Notes: generated from the sequence alone by a model not told the origin. A stretch of DNA of 64,000 nt from Candidatus Sulfopaludibacter sp. SbA3 (GCA_945890485.1 CAMDCN010000007.1:1-64000), one strand, 5' to 3'. Shown: positions 9,133 to 18,070, numbered from the stretch's first letter. Made by a program: numbers and translations.

Positions 9133-9753
9133 ATGAGAAAAACCATTCTCCACCTCTGTTTTGTCTGTTTGCCCCTCTGCGCGCAAGTTCCCGACCAGGA
9201 ACATCACAAGCATATGGACGCTGGCACCTACGCCCGGGTGCTCGAAGATCCTAGCCGCGACGCGTGGCAAAAGCCGCATGAAGTCATCATGGCGCTGGCG
9301 CTGAGGAAGACGGAGGCCATTGCCGACATCGGCGCGGGAACCGGGTACTTCAGCCGCCGCTTTGCCCGCCATGCTGGCACCGTCTGGGCAGTCGACATCG
9401 ACCCCAAGCTGCTCGAGATCGCTGGCAAAAACAAGCCGGAAAACTTGAAGCTCGTTCACGCCAAAATGGACGACTCGTCGCTCCCCGCCGGTGCGGTCGA
9501 CACTATTTTCATTTGCGATGTCTGGCACCACATCGACGGCCGCCCTGCCTACCTGCAGAAGCTGAAGAATGCGCTAAAGCCCGGCGGCCGGATTGTGGTG
9601 ATCGACTTCAAAGAGGGCAAGCTGCCGGTTGGCCCGCCGCCCTCCATGAAGATCACCGAGAAGGACATGGTTCGCGAGTTCGCCAACGCCGGCTTCAAAG
9701 TCAGCCAGCGGCACGACGTTCTGCCCCACCAATACTTTCTCGAGTTTCGGTAA
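9133..9753 (+). CDS. Class I SAM-dependent methyltransferase with signal peptide
   Basis: 206 residues. Residues 1-17 (KTILHLCFVCLPLCAQ) look like a signal peptide ending at a Cys/Ala-type cleavage site. The Rossmann methyltransferase domain follows: motif I DIGAGTGYFSRRFA, acidic AVDIDPK after beta 2, and motif IV-like FICDVWHHIDG. It groups with Methyltransf_11/25-type enzymes. An exported SAM enzyme is unexpected because the cofactor is cytosolic. A start after the hydrophobic stretch cannot be excluded, since Met30 in HKHMDAG is available. The acceptor is unknown. It ends 2 bp from a convergent gene. Confidence 0.83.
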   Translation: MRKTILHLCFVCLPLCAQVPDQEHHKHMDAGTYARVLEDPSRDAWQKPHEVIMALALRKTEAIADIGAGTGYFSRRFARHAGTVWAVDIDPKLLEIAGKNKPENLKLVHAKMDDSSLPAGAVDTIFICDVWHHIDGRPAYLQKLKNALKPGGRIVVIDFKEGKLPVGPPPSMKITEKDMVREFANAGFKVSQRHDVLPHQYFLEFR

Positions 9754-9755
9754 CG

Positions 9756-10094
9756 TTAGCGGCGATAGCGCCGATCATCGTCCCGCATCTGCCGGCTGAT
9801 CTCAAAGTCGAGTTGCGCGGAGAGCCGGGCGATGCGCTCACGCTCTCCGCGAGAAAATCCGAAGCGCGAGGACCGGCCAATTTCACGCTGCAGATTCCGC
9901 TCCATATCCCAGAGGCGCCGTGCCTCGCGGGGCGTGATGCGGCCGGTGCGTTCTCCAAACGCGATGCGGCCGGCGAAGTTGTCGCGGGCGCCGGAATAAG
10001 AAGGGCCGTAGCCGTACGGAGTGGCGCCGCGCCCGGCGTAGGGTTGCGCGCTGAGGGCGATGCCGAAAGCGAGGCCGAGTAGAAGGGTTTTCAT
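9756..10094 (-). CDS. Small exported helical protein, function unknown
   Basis: 112 residues. ATG 10094 is chosen because it opens a clear signal peptide (MKTLLLGLAFGIALSAQ) and has GAGGT eight bases upstream; a longer open frame exists but adds no plausible sequence. The mature part starts Gly/Tyr-rich, then forms charged helices (RTGRITPREARRLWDMERN and RGERERIARL) ending in an Arg-rich tail. Such TPREA-type helical hairpins occur in many small periplasmic proteins of unknown role. It diverges from the cytochrome c gene. Confidence 0.7.
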   Translation of the reverse strand: MKTLLLGLAFGIALSAQPYAGRGATPYGYGPSYSGARDNFAGRIAFGERTGRITPREARRLWDMERNLQREIGRSSRFGFSRGERERIARLSAQLDFEISRQMRDDDRRYRR

Positions 10095-10216
10095 GGTTGT
10101 GTACCTCGCTTCTTGTTTTTGCAAATTGAGGGCCACCGCAAAATAGGCCCTGTTTGGGCTGATTCTGGTGTTTTTCCACCACCCAGGTGCTTCCAATGCA
10201 CCGATTGCAATAGACT
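10095..10216. promoter_or_regulatory. Divergent promoter region
   Basis: 122 bp between the starts of the small exported protein (-) and the diheme cytochrome (+). It must hold both promoters. It is AT-richer than its flanks (TTGTTTTTGCAAATTG near 10110 and GTGTTTTTCCACCACC near 10168). No confident -35/-10 pair or operator could be assigned. Confidence 0.4.
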
Positions 10217-11023
10217 ATGGACACTATGCGCGTCTTCGCCATCGCTCTCCTTGCCGTACCTCTGTTGGCCCAACACGGCCGCTATCTCAGCGACTCCAAG
10301 AATGCAGCCATTGGCGATCCCCAGGCGATCGCCGCCGGGACCAAGCTCTTCATGGGCTCCTGCGCCGGTTGCCACGGACCTGACGGCGGCGGAGGCGCAC
10401 GCGGCCCCAACCTCGTCCGCCGCTCCCTATGGCACCCCCTCAGCGACGACGCCATTTTTCAGGTAATCCGTAACGGTGTGGCCGACATGCCGCCCACCAA
10501 GCTGGCGGACGAGCAGACGTGGAGCCTCGTGGCCTTTATCCACGCACTCACTGGCCCCGCCAGCACTAACCCCATACCCGGTGACCCCGCAGCCGGGAAA
10601 GCCATCTATTGGGGAGCCAAGGCGGGCTGCTCCAACTGCCACGCCATCCGCGGCCAAGGCGGCAGCATGGGTCCGGACCTGTCCAACGTTGGCGGCAGCC
10701 GCCCCCTCGCCGTCATTCGCGAGGCCATCGTGGAACCGGCCAAGGATCTCTACTACCTCGGCAACGAAGCGGCCACCGTCGAGCTCAAGAACGGCCAAAC
10801 CCTTCAGGGCGTTGCCAAGAACCGCAGTAACTATTCGCTGCAACTCATCGACACCAAGGGAGCACTCCACCTCATCCAAATGCGAGACGTTAAAAAACTG
10901 ACCGTCTCCGACTCGACACCCATGCCGACCGATTACGCCAAACGCCTCTCCCGCACCGAACTGCGCGACCTCCTCGCCTATCTCGCCACTCAGGATGTCC
11001 GCGCCAAGGAGTCCGCTCAATGA
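10217..11023 (+). CDS. Diheme cytochrome c
   Basis: 268 residues with a signal peptide (RVFAIALLAVPLLAQ). The first heme site is C49-AGCH and the second is C138-SNCH, each with a downstream Met-containing loop (ADMPPTKL after the first). The C-terminal 100 residues form the LKNGQTLQGVAKN / LHLIQMRDVKKL domain seen in planctomycete and acidobacterial heme proteins, ending in an RTELRDLLAYLA helix. It is periplasmic and probably carries electrons from the PQQ dehydrogenase, whose ATG lies inside its stop (4-bp overlap). ATG 10226 is an alternative start that trims three residues. Confidence 0.9.
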   Translation: MDTMRVFAIALLAVPLLAQHGRYLSDSKNAAIGDPQAIAAGTKLFMGSCAGCHGPDGGGGARGPNLVRRSLWHPLSDDAIFQVIRNGVADMPPTKLADEQTWSLVAFIHALTGPASTNPIPGDPAAGKAIYWGAKAGCSNCHAIRGQGGSMGPDLSNVGGSRPLAVIREAIVEPAKDLYYLGNEAATVELKNGQTLQGVAKNRSNYSLQLIDTKGALHLIQMRDVKKLTVSDSTPMPTDYAKRLSRTELRDLLAYLATQDVRAKESAQ

Positions 11024-12621
11024 TCCGCGCCACCCTCTTCGCCCTGCTCGTCGCTGCCGGCGTCTGCGCCCAGGTCCAGCACGAAGATATCGCCAAGGGC
11101 GCCGGACAAGATTGGCTTACCTACGCCGGCACCTATGCCGGCTGGCGCTATAGCCCCCTGCAGCAGATCACCGCCGCGAACGTACGGAATGTTGTGCCCA
11201 AGTGGGTCTACCATGTCCCCGGAGCGCGTGGCCTGCAAAGCTCCCCCATCGCCTATCAAGGCGTCCTCTACGTCACCGCCCCCAACTCCGTCTATGCCGT
11301 TGATGGCCGCAGCGGCCGGCTCATCTGGCGCTACGCCGATCCACGCGCAAAATCCAGCGGCCCCAACCGCGGCGCCGCGATCTGGGGAGACAAGGTCTAC
11401 TTCACCACCACGGACAACTATCTGGTCGCGCTGAATCGCCATACCGGCGCGTTGATCTTTAACAAGCAGTATGCCGATGTCGCCAAGGGCACCACCTCGA
11501 CGTCTGCCCCCGTTATCGCGAAGGGGAAAGTGATTGTCGGCAGCTCCGGCGGCGACAGTGGCATGCGAGGATTTCTCATGGCCCTTTCGGCCGACACGGG
11601 CGAGGAGCTTTGGAAGACCTATACCATTCCCGCCAAGGGCGAAAAGGGCTCGGAAACCTGGGGCGATTTGATCGACTGGGGCGGCGGCGCCACCTGGCTC
11701 TCCGGCACCTACGACCCCGCTCTCAACACGCTCTATTGGACTACCGGCAATCCATGGCCGGACTACAACGGCAGTGTTCGCCCCGGCGATAATCTTTATT
11801 CCTGCTCCCTGCTTGCCCTGGATCTCGACACGGGCAAGATGAAGTGGTATTTCCAGTTCACCCCGCACGATACCCATGACTGGGACGCCCAAAGCTGGCC
11901 GGTGCTGGTCGATACCGAGATTCAGGGCAAGCCCCGGAAAATCGTTCTCCACGCCAACCGCAACGGCTTCTTCTATGCGCTGGACCGCGTCACGGGCGAG
12001 TTCCTTCGCGCCACCCCGCTCATCGACAAGATCACCTGGGCCAAAGGCATCGACCCGAAGGGACGCCCCATCGAGCTGCCCAACATCGAACCCAACGCCG
12101 AAGGCAACTGGATCTGCCCCAGTGTAAAGGGCGCGACGAATTGGATGGGCCAATCCTACAACCCGGGCACCGGTTTGCTTTACGTCCTCACGCTCGAACA
12201 GTGCGGTATGTTCTATCGCTCCTCGCAGCAGCCACAGCCGATGAAGAACTTCTCCGGCGGCGGCGCTACCGAAGAGGGCGGCCAAGTCATCCTCCGTGCC
12301 CTCGACCCCAAGACTGGCAAGCGCGTGTGGGAATACCCCATGACCGGCTTGGGCCGCATGTGGACCGGCACCGTCTCCACCGCCGGCGGCGTGATCATCA
12401 GCGGCGACGACGACGGCAACGTGATTGCGCTCGACGCCAAGAACGGCAAGCATCTCTGGCACTTTAACGTGGGAGAGATGTTGACCGCTTCCCCGATTAC
12501 CTACTCGATCGATGGGAAGCAGTACGTGGCCGTCGCGTCAGCGAGCGCCGTCTTCTCCTTCGGCCTCTTCGAACCGGCGGTTCCCATCGAATCGCCGGTT
12601 ATCGAGATCAAAAAGAAGTAG
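11020..12621 (+). CDS. PQQ-dependent alcohol/polyol dehydrogenase (quinoprotein)
   Basis: 533 residues with a signal peptide (residues 1-18, ending GVCAQ). An eight-bladed propeller is marked by repeats of the form VYAVDGRSGRLIW, LVALNRHTGALIF, LLALDLDTGKMKWYFQ and VIALDAKNGKHLWHF. GSSGGDSGMRG replaces the vicinal-cysteine loop of methanol dehydrogenases. FTPHDTHDWDA and ANRNGFFYALDR are active-site and PQQ-contacting segments of the family. It oxidises an alcohol or sugar in the periplasm and passes electrons to the co-translated diheme cytochrome upstream. The substrate cannot be deduced. Confidence 0.9.
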   Translation: MIRATLFALLVAAGVCAQVQHEDIAKGAGQDWLTYAGTYAGWRYSPLQQITAANVRNVVPKWVYHVPGARGLQSSPIAYQGVLYVTAPNSVYAVDGRSGRLIWRYADPRAKSSGPNRGAAIWGDKVYFTTTDNYLVALNRHTGALIFNKQYADVAKGTTSTSAPVIAKGKVIVGSSGGDSGMRGFLMALSADTGEELWKTYTIPAKGEKGSETWGDLIDWGGGATWLSGTYDPALNTLYWTTGNPWPDYNGSVRPGDNLYSCSLLALDLDTGKMKWYFQFTPHDTHDWDAQSWPVLVDTEIQGKPRKIVLHANRNGFFYALDRVTGEFLRATPLIDKITWAKGIDPKGRPIELPNIEPNAEGNWICPSVKGATNWMGQSYNPGTGLLYVLTLEQCGMFYRSSQQPQPMKNFSGGGATEEGGQVILRALDPKTGKRVWEYPMTGLGRMWTGTVSTAGGVIISGDDDGNVIALDAKNGKHLWHFNVGEMLTASPITYSIDGKQYVAVASASAVFSFGLFEPAVPIESPVIEIKKK

Positions 12622-12626
12622 CTCGG

Positions 12627-13658
12627 CTACCGGAACAGCAGGGGTACGAACTCGGCGAGATACTGGCGCCACACGCTGTAGGTGTGTGGCCCCTCCGTCT
12701 CCCGGTAGACATGGTTCACCTTCCGCTCGGTCAGCAGCTTATCGAAGCCGCGGTTGCGTTCGAGCAGGAAGTCCTGCCGTCCGCACGCAAACCAGAACAG
12801 CTTTGGGGGAGCGCCGGTCAACAGTGCTCCCGCGTTCTCCGGTACCGCCGCACTGAACGCGCCCAAGGCCGAGAACATTTCCGGATGCCTTAACCCGATG
12901 TGGATCGACTGCCCCCCACCCATCGAAAGCCCCGCGATCGCTCGGCCTTTGGTCACCCGGTATTTGGTCTCCACCGTCGGCATCACGTCCCGCAACACAT
13001 AGTCCTCAAACACCGCCACATTTTTCGCCTGCACCTCACGTGGCGAACCAAACGGCACCGCATGGCCAAATGGCATCACCACGACCATCGGAACCGCCTT
13101 CCCCTCGGCAATCAGATTGTCCAGGATGAAATTCGCGTGCCCCACCAGCACCCATCCACCCGCCGTATCGTTCGACCCGTGGAACAGGTACAGCACCGGA
13201 TACTTCTTCTTCGACTGCGCATACCCCGGCGGCGTATACACCCAAAACGCCCGCGGCTCGCCGCCAATCGCTTTCGCATGCTGCCAGTTGATCTCGACGG
13301 AACCGTGCGGCACATCCCGCGCCTGCCACGGCATAGCCGCGTCTGTCGGCACCTCCACCAAGCTCGCTGAAGTCCGCGCCCGCAGCTTCACCCTTGGGTT
13401 CACCGGATCCGCAATCGTCACGCCATCCACGGTGAACGAGTAGATGTAGATGTTCGGTGCAAGCAGCCCCACCGTCACCCGCCAAACGCCCTTGGCGTCC
13501 TTCGTCATCGGCTCCTTCGCGCCGGCTTTCATCCAGTCGCCAAAAAAGCTCACCTCCTTCGCCTGTGGGGCGTCGAGCGAGAACGTCACACGCCGGTCTG
13601 AATGGATCTCCTGCGCGGCTGCGGACAAGGCAATGAGGAAAAGAGTATTTTTGAGCAA
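12627..13658 (-). CDS. Secreted CE1-type esterase with N-terminal E-set/CBM48-like domain
   Basis: 343 residues with a signal peptide (LFLIALSAAAQE). Residues about 22-105 form a glycogen-binding/E-set fold (VSFFGDWMKAG, WRVTVGLLAPNIYIYSF, DGVTIADPVNP). Residues 130-343 are an esterase-D-like alpha/beta hydrolase with LYLFHGSNDT, nucleophile GLSMGG (Ser245), Asp296 in CGRQDF and His325 in GPHTYSVW. This architecture matches acidobacterial and Bacteroidetes feruloyl or acetyl-xylan esterases. It lies between the two PQQ systems, convergent to one (5 bp apart) and divergent from the other (40 bp). Confidence 0.88.
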   Translation of the reverse strand: MLKNTLFLIALSAAAQEIHSDRRVTFSLDAPQAKEVSFFGDWMKAGAKEPMTKDAKGVWRVTVGLLAPNIYIYSFTVDGVTIADPVNPRVKLRARTSASLVEVPTDAAMPWQARDVPHGSVEINWQHAKAIGGEPRAFWVYTPPGYAQSKKKYPVLYLFHGSNDTAGGWVLVGHANFILDNLIAEGKAVPMVVVMPFGHAVPFGSPREVQAKNVAVFEDYVLRDVMPTVETKYRVTKGRAIAGLSMGGGQSIHIGLRHPEMFSALGAFSAAVPENAGALLTGAPPKLFWFACGRQDFLLERNRGFDKLLTERKVNHVYRETEGPHTYSVWRQYLAEFVPLLFR

Positions 13659-13698
13659 GGCGCATTATATCGACTCAGCCGGAGAGATAATAGGCTCC

Positions 13699-16044
13699 AT
13701 GCGCCGCATCGTATTGGCCCTGTTCGCCGCCGCTTTGGCCTCCGCCCAGGAACACATCCCCGAGAACGAGAAGAATCCCCTCGCCGGAAAACCGGACGCC
13801 ATCACCAACGGCAAACGCCTCTACGAACAAACCTGCCAGGCCTGCCACGGAGGCAACGCCGCCGGTAGCGAACGCGGCCCCGCCCTCTCCACCGGCGTCT
13901 TCAAACACGGATCTAAAGACGGCGAACTCTTCCTCAACATCCGCAACGGCCTCAAAGGCACGCAAATGCCGCCTTTCGCCGGCCTCAAGACCGAGCAGAT
14001 CTGGTCCATGGTTGCCTACCTCCGTAGTCTCGCCGATACCGGCGTCCGCTCCGCCGAAACCGTCCCCGGCAATCCCGCCGCCGGCGAGGCCCTCTTCTTC
14101 GGCAAAGCCGCCTGCTCCAACTGCCACGCCGTCCACGCCCGCGGTGGCATCTTCGCCCCCGACCTCTCCGCCGCTGCCGCCCTCCCCGCCGATACCATCC
14201 GCCAGAAACTAGCCGACCCCGCCTCCGTCGGCCGTACCCGCGGCCGCCGCACCGTTGGCCCCTCCATCACCACCGTCAAGTTCCCCGATGGCCGAACCGT
14301 CCGCGGCATCGCTCGCAATCAGGACACATTCACCCTCCACCTCGCCGACCCTTCCGGCAAGCTCCATCTTCTCGACAAGCGCAAGGTCACAGTCACCACC
14401 GCCCCCGGCTCCTTCATGCCTCCCGCCAAGCTCACCCCCGCCGAAACCACCGACCTGATCGCCTACCTCAAATCCAACACCGCCCGCGATTTCGACAAAA
14501 CCCGTCAGGCCCCCCTCAGCGGCGGCCTCACCTTCGAACGCATCCGGAATTCCGCCGCCGAGCCCCACAACTGGCTCACCTACTGGGGCGACTACCAGGG
14601 CACTCACTACTCGACCCTCGCCCAAATCACCCCGGCAAACGTCAAGAACCTCCAGACTAAATGGGCTGCCCAGATGCCCGGCGACACCCTTCTCCAATCC
14701 ACCCCCATCGTCATCGATGGCATTATGTACACCTCCGGCATGCCCGGCCAGGTCTACGCCCTCGACGCCCGCACCGGCATGGAAATCTGGAAATACGAGC
14801 GCAAGCAGAAGGTCGTCAACCCCTTCGAGAGCAACCGCTTCAATCGGGGCGTCGCCGTCCTCGGCAACCGCGTCTTCGTCGGCACCCTCGACGCCGCCCT
14901 CGTCGCCCTCGACGCCCGCACGGGTCTCCCGCTGTGGGAAACCCAAGTCGCCGATACCATGGAAGGCTACTCCGTCACCGCCGCCCCCCTCGCCGTCAAA
15001 GACAAAATCATCGTCGGCGTAGCCGGCGGCGAACACGGCATCCGCGGCTTCCTCGACGCCTACGACCCCCAAACCGGTCGCCGCCTCTGGCGCTTCAACA
15101 CCACCCCCGGACCCGGCGAATTCGGCAACGACACCTGGAAGGACGACACCTGGAAACGCGGCGGCAGCGGCACTTGGCTCACCGGCTCCTACGACCCCGA
15201 ACTCGACACCCTCTACTGGGCCACCGGCAACCCCGGCCCCGACATGGACGCCGAAGTCCGCAAGGGCGACAACCTTTTCTCCTGCTCCGTCGTCGCCCTC
15301 AACCCCAATACCGGCGCCCGCAAATGGCACTACCAGTTCACTCCCAACGATAGCCACGACTGGGACGCCAACCAGGACCTGATCCTGCTCAACCGCGGCA
15401 ATCAAAAACTCCTCGTCCAAACCAACCGCAACGGCCTCTTCTACGTCCTCGATCGCACCAACGGCAAGCTTCTCCTGGGCAAACCCTACGTCTCCCAATC
15501 CTGGAACGACGGCTTCACCCCTGACGGCCGCCCCGTCGTCCGACCCGGCTCCGACTCGACGCCCGAAGGCCGCGTCGTCGCCCCCAGCCTCGTCGGCGGC
15601 ACCAACTGGCAATCCCCCTCCTACGACCCCAAAACCGGCTGGATGTACGTCGTCTATGCCGACGCCCCTCAACGCTACCTCCGCGAACCCTCCACCTACG
15701 AACCCGGCAAAGCCTTCTGGGGTGGCCGCACCCTACCCACCGGCGACCCCGTCCTGACCGGTATCAAAGCCATCGACACCGTTACCGGCGACGTCAAATG
15801 GGATTACAAGCTCTCCCGCGGCTCCCTCTCCGCCGGCGTCCTCGCTACTTCCACTGGCCTCCTCCTCGCTGCCACCAGCGAAGGGAACCTCATCGCCCTC
15901 AACGCCAAAACGGCCCAGCCGCTTTGGACCATGCAAACCGGAGGCCCCATCGCCTCCTCTCCCATCAGCTACGCCGTCGACGGCAAACAGTTCATCGCCA
16001 TCTCCGCCTCCGGCGTTCTCTTTAGTCTCGGTTTGCCTGAATAG
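13699..16044 (+). CDS. Fused diheme cytochrome c - PQQ dehydrogenase
   Basis: 781 residues from ATG 13699, chosen because it starts a signal peptide (MRRIVLALFAAALASAQ); the open frame upstream overlaps the divergent esterase gene. Residues 35-290 repeat the plan of the separate cytochrome at 10217: C46-QACH, C139-SNCH, then an FPDGRTVRGIARN domain. Residues 300-781 match the separate PQQ enzyme (WLTYWGDYQGTHYS, AGGEHGIRGFLDA, FTPNDSHDWDAN, NRNGLFYVLDR). The cytochrome precedes the propeller, opposite to classical quinohemoprotein alcohol dehydrogenases with a C-terminal heme. Codon use is extremely C-ended. Confidence 0.9.
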   Translation: MRRIVLALFAAALASAQEHIPENEKNPLAGKPDAITNGKRLYEQTCQACHGGNAAGSERGPALSTGVFKHGSKDGELFLNIRNGLKGTQMPPFAGLKTEQIWSMVAYLRSLADTGVRSAETVPGNPAAGEALFFGKAACSNCHAVHARGGIFAPDLSAAAALPADTIRQKLADPASVGRTRGRRTVGPSITTVKFPDGRTVRGIARNQDTFTLHLADPSGKLHLLDKRKVTVTTAPGSFMPPAKLTPAETTDLIAYLKSNTARDFDKTRQAPLSGGLTFERIRNSAAEPHNWLTYWGDYQGTHYSTLAQITPANVKNLQTKWAAQMPGDTLLQSTPIVIDGIMYTSGMPGQVYALDARTGMEIWKYERKQKVVNPFESNRFNRGVAVLGNRVFVGTLDAALVALDARTGLPLWETQVADTMEGYSVTAAPLAVKDKIIVGVAGGEHGIRGFLDAYDPQTGRRLWRFNTTPGPGEFGNDTWKDDTWKRGGSGTWLTGSYDPELDTLYWATGNPGPDMDAEVRKGDNLFSCSVVALNPNTGARKWHYQFTPNDSHDWDANQDLILLNRGNQKLLVQTNRNGLFYVLDRTNGKLLLGKPYVSQSWNDGFTPDGRPVVRPGSDSTPEGRVVAPSLVGGTNWQSPSYDPKTGWMYVVYADAPQRYLREPSTYEPGKAFWGGRTLPTGDPVLTGIKAIDTVTGDVKWDYKLSRGSLSAGVLATSTGLLLAATSEGNLIALNAKTAQPLWTMQTGGPIASSPISYAVDGKQFIAISASGVLFSLGLPE

Positions 16045-16059
16045 TCGAAGCCGGGCCCC

Positions 16060-17415
16060 CTACTGCGGCCTCGGAACAGCCAACGGAAGGTTCAAGAGAC
16101 CCGCCCCCAGTTCAGCGGCCAATGGCGTTGCTCTCCGCACCGCGGCATCGGCGGCATCAGGGGTTACATTCGGACTCCGGCTAGCGAGTATCGCGACCGC
16201 ACCGGCGACAAACGGCGTCGAGTAAGACGTTCCCCATGCGGCGGCATAACCTCCTCCCGGATATGTCGTCACGATTCCTTCTCCCGGTGCTGCCACAGTA
16301 ACCAGAGGAACCCCAAAGTTACTAAAGGAGCTTCGTTGATCCCGGGCGCCGACCGAGGCGACCCCAATCACATTGGGAAGCGAGGCAGGAAAAACCGTCG
16401 CCGCATGGCCCTGATTCCCAACCGAGGCAACGCAGACAACATTGCGGGCGGTCGCGAAGTTGATGGCCTGGGTCAGTTCCGGAGACTCCTGCGGAAGGCT
16501 GAAACTCATATTGATCACCGTAGCCCCGTTCTGGGCGGCATGGTAGATTGCCTGGGCGATGTGAAAGAGATCCGAGGTGCCGTCGGCACGAAAGGCCCGT
16601 AGCGGCATGATCCGGGAAGTGGGCGCCGTTAGCCGGACGATACCGGCCACCATCGTTCCGTGACCAAACGAAGTGGGTACCTTCGAACCATCCAGAAAGG
16701 CCACGGTGGACTGCGCCAAGGTGATACTCACTCGTTGATTCAATGTAACCGGCACTCCATCCAGGAAAGCAACCGTAGACTGCTGCAGCAAGCTCGACAC
16801 CCCACTGGGGACCGTCTCAATCTCACTCACCATATCCGCCGAGCCGGTGACGAAATCGTACCCGGGAACCAGCGCTCCGGCAAGCGCCGGGTGGACAGGG
16901 TCAATGCCGGTGTCTATCACCGCCACCACGCCAGAGCCGGTTGCCCCGTGCTGATGCATCTGCGCGATCCCTATCTTGCCCGCCGCTGGCTGCCGGACGT
17001 ATCCAGTCCAAGCGGTGCCACCGTAGTAGGACAAATACGAACGGTCTCCCAGCAGAGAACTGAGCGGGCCGTCGTGGACCAGCGGCTTCAGAATCGCATC
17101 GTCTTCTTCGGGAAGCACAATCGCCTCGTTGATCTCGAAACTCAAAACGTCCGGATGAGCGCGAACGGCAGCCAGGAAGTCGACGAAAGAACTCTCATCC
17201 TCCTCATCATCATCCCGCTCAACAAGGAACACGTTCTGTCCCGGAATGCGTTCTTCCACTTCAAGATCAAACTCCGAAACTACTCTGTCTAACGCGCCAG
17301 GGCGGACCCTAAGTACAAACGTCACGTCATCGTCAGCCAAGATCGGGAACGGGGAAAACAATGCTAAAAAAATGGAGACTAGCCAGATAAGCACGGTACG
17401 GGTCGTGTTGGTCAT
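16060..17415 (-). CDS. Subtilisin-like serine protease (S8), exported
   Basis: 451 residues from ATG 17415, preferred over an upstream start because it begins a signal peptide (VLIWLVSIFLALFSPFPILA) and has AGGAC before it. A propeptide-like segment with an acidic stretch (ERDDDEEDESS) covers residues 30-100. The triad is Asp168 (VIDTGID), His252 (FGHGTMVAG) and Ser397 (GTSYSTP), with oxyanion Asn334 (VGNQG). Between Asp and His the octapeptide STVAFLDG occurs twice, 22 residues apart. It is the last gene of the sigma/CHAT run, 13 bp after the anti-sigma-like gene, so a role in that regulatory pathway is likely. Confidence 0.88.
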   Translation of the reverse strand: MTNTTRTVLIWLVSIFLALFSPFPILADDDVTFVLRVRPGALDRVVSEFDLEVEERIPGQNVFLVERDDDEEDESSFVDFLAAVRAHPDVLSFEINEAIVLPEEDDAILKPLVHDGPLSSLLGDRSYLSYYGGTAWTGYVRQPAAGKIGIAQMHQHGATGSGVVAVIDTGIDPVHPALAGALVPGYDFVTGSADMVSEIETVPSGVSSLLQQSTVAFLDGVPVTLNQRVSITLAQSTVAFLDGSKVPTSFGHGTMVAGIVRLTAPTSRIMPLRAFRADGTSDLFHIAQAIYHAAQNGATVINMSFSLPQESPELTQAINFATARNVVCVASVGNQGHAATVFPASLPNVIGVASVGARDQRSSFSNFGVPLVTVAAPGEGIVTTYPGGGYAAAWGTSYSTPFVAGAVAILASRSPNVTPDAADAAVRRATPLAAELGAGLLNLPLAVPRPQ

Positions 17416-17428
17416 TTTGTAATTCGTC

Positions 17429-18070
17429 CTAATCAATTTCTTTGTCTGTCCGGATCGAAGTCGTCGCATCCAGGTCCATCACCACTGCTTCGGGACCCTG
17501 TGGTGACCACGCGATCAACTGGAGGCCAGACTGAAGCCGGCACTCCAATTCGAATTCACCGAACTCGTTGGCCTGGGCTTCGGCTAAGGTCGCATGGCCG
17601 TCTGTCAACGCCACGCGCAGACCCTCTTCGATTGCGGCCTCACTCGTCCTGGTCGACAACTGTCCGGTCAAGAGAATCATCCGCTTGGGTGACAAAAATT
17701 CCAACTGCAGGTCGGCTCGGAACATGCCCGAGTGAAAAACCATGTGGCGAACCTGTTGGTCCACACTCCGGGCACCTGCCGGTTGCAGTTGCTGGGTGCT
17801 GTCAAAAAGGAGTTCGGCAAGTCGCCGAGGGAGATCCAGGAAAGAGGGCTGTGGCTCCGGCCGAAAGATCGCCAGGGCCCGGGAAACTGCATCGCGGGGC
17901 ACAGGAAGCAATCGGTCTTGCGAGGAAGTCCGTTCCACCATGCTTAGGGAGGCCACTAGCGCCTGACAAGCGGTACAGTTCAAATGCAGATGAGACTGCA
18001 TTTCGAGGGCCAACGCCGGGTCGGCCAGCCCACGTACGAAATCGATCCATTGTCCTTCGCTATAGTGCAC
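17429..18070 (-). CDS. Putative anti-sigma / zinc-finger protein with carboxypeptidase-regulatory-like domain
   Basis: 213 residues from GTG 18070, preceded by a purine-rich AAGAAGGA. Residues 5-40 resemble the N-terminal zinc-finger of anti-sigma factors: ADPALALEMQSHLHLNCTAC, with H and CxxC. The spacing is H-x2-C-x2-C, or H-x4-C from the first His, rather than the usual H-x3-C-x2-C. The C-terminal half reads LTGQLSTRT...GLRVALTDGHATLAEAQANEFGEFELEC, a beta-sandwich of the carboxypeptidase-regulatory type. No clear TM segment is seen. Position after the ECF sigma and TPR-CHAT genes suggests it holds the sigma factor inactive and may be the protease substrate; that is inference. Confidence 0.65.
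   Translation of the reverse strand: MHYSEGQWIDFVRGLADPALALEMQSHLHLNCTACQALVASLSMVERTSSQDRLLPVPRDAVSRALAIFRPEPQPSFLDLPRRLAELLFDSTQQLQPAGARSVDQQVRHMVFHSGMFRADLQLEFLSPKRMILLTGQLSTRTSEAAIEEGLRVALTDGHATLAEAQANEFGEFELECRLQSGLQLIAWSPQGPEAVVMDLDATTSIRTDKEID

Noticed and set aside
11017-12462. Long minus-strand open frame (481 codons) opposite the PQQ dehydrogenase
   Set aside because: It is the mirror of a C-ended, high-GC gene; the + frame has signal peptide, family motifs and an overlap with the cytochrome gene.
14209-15672. Minus-strand open frame of 487 codons opposite the fused cytochrome-PQQ gene
   Set aside because: Its Gly/Val/Glu-rich translation has no domain, and the + strand has a complete protein.
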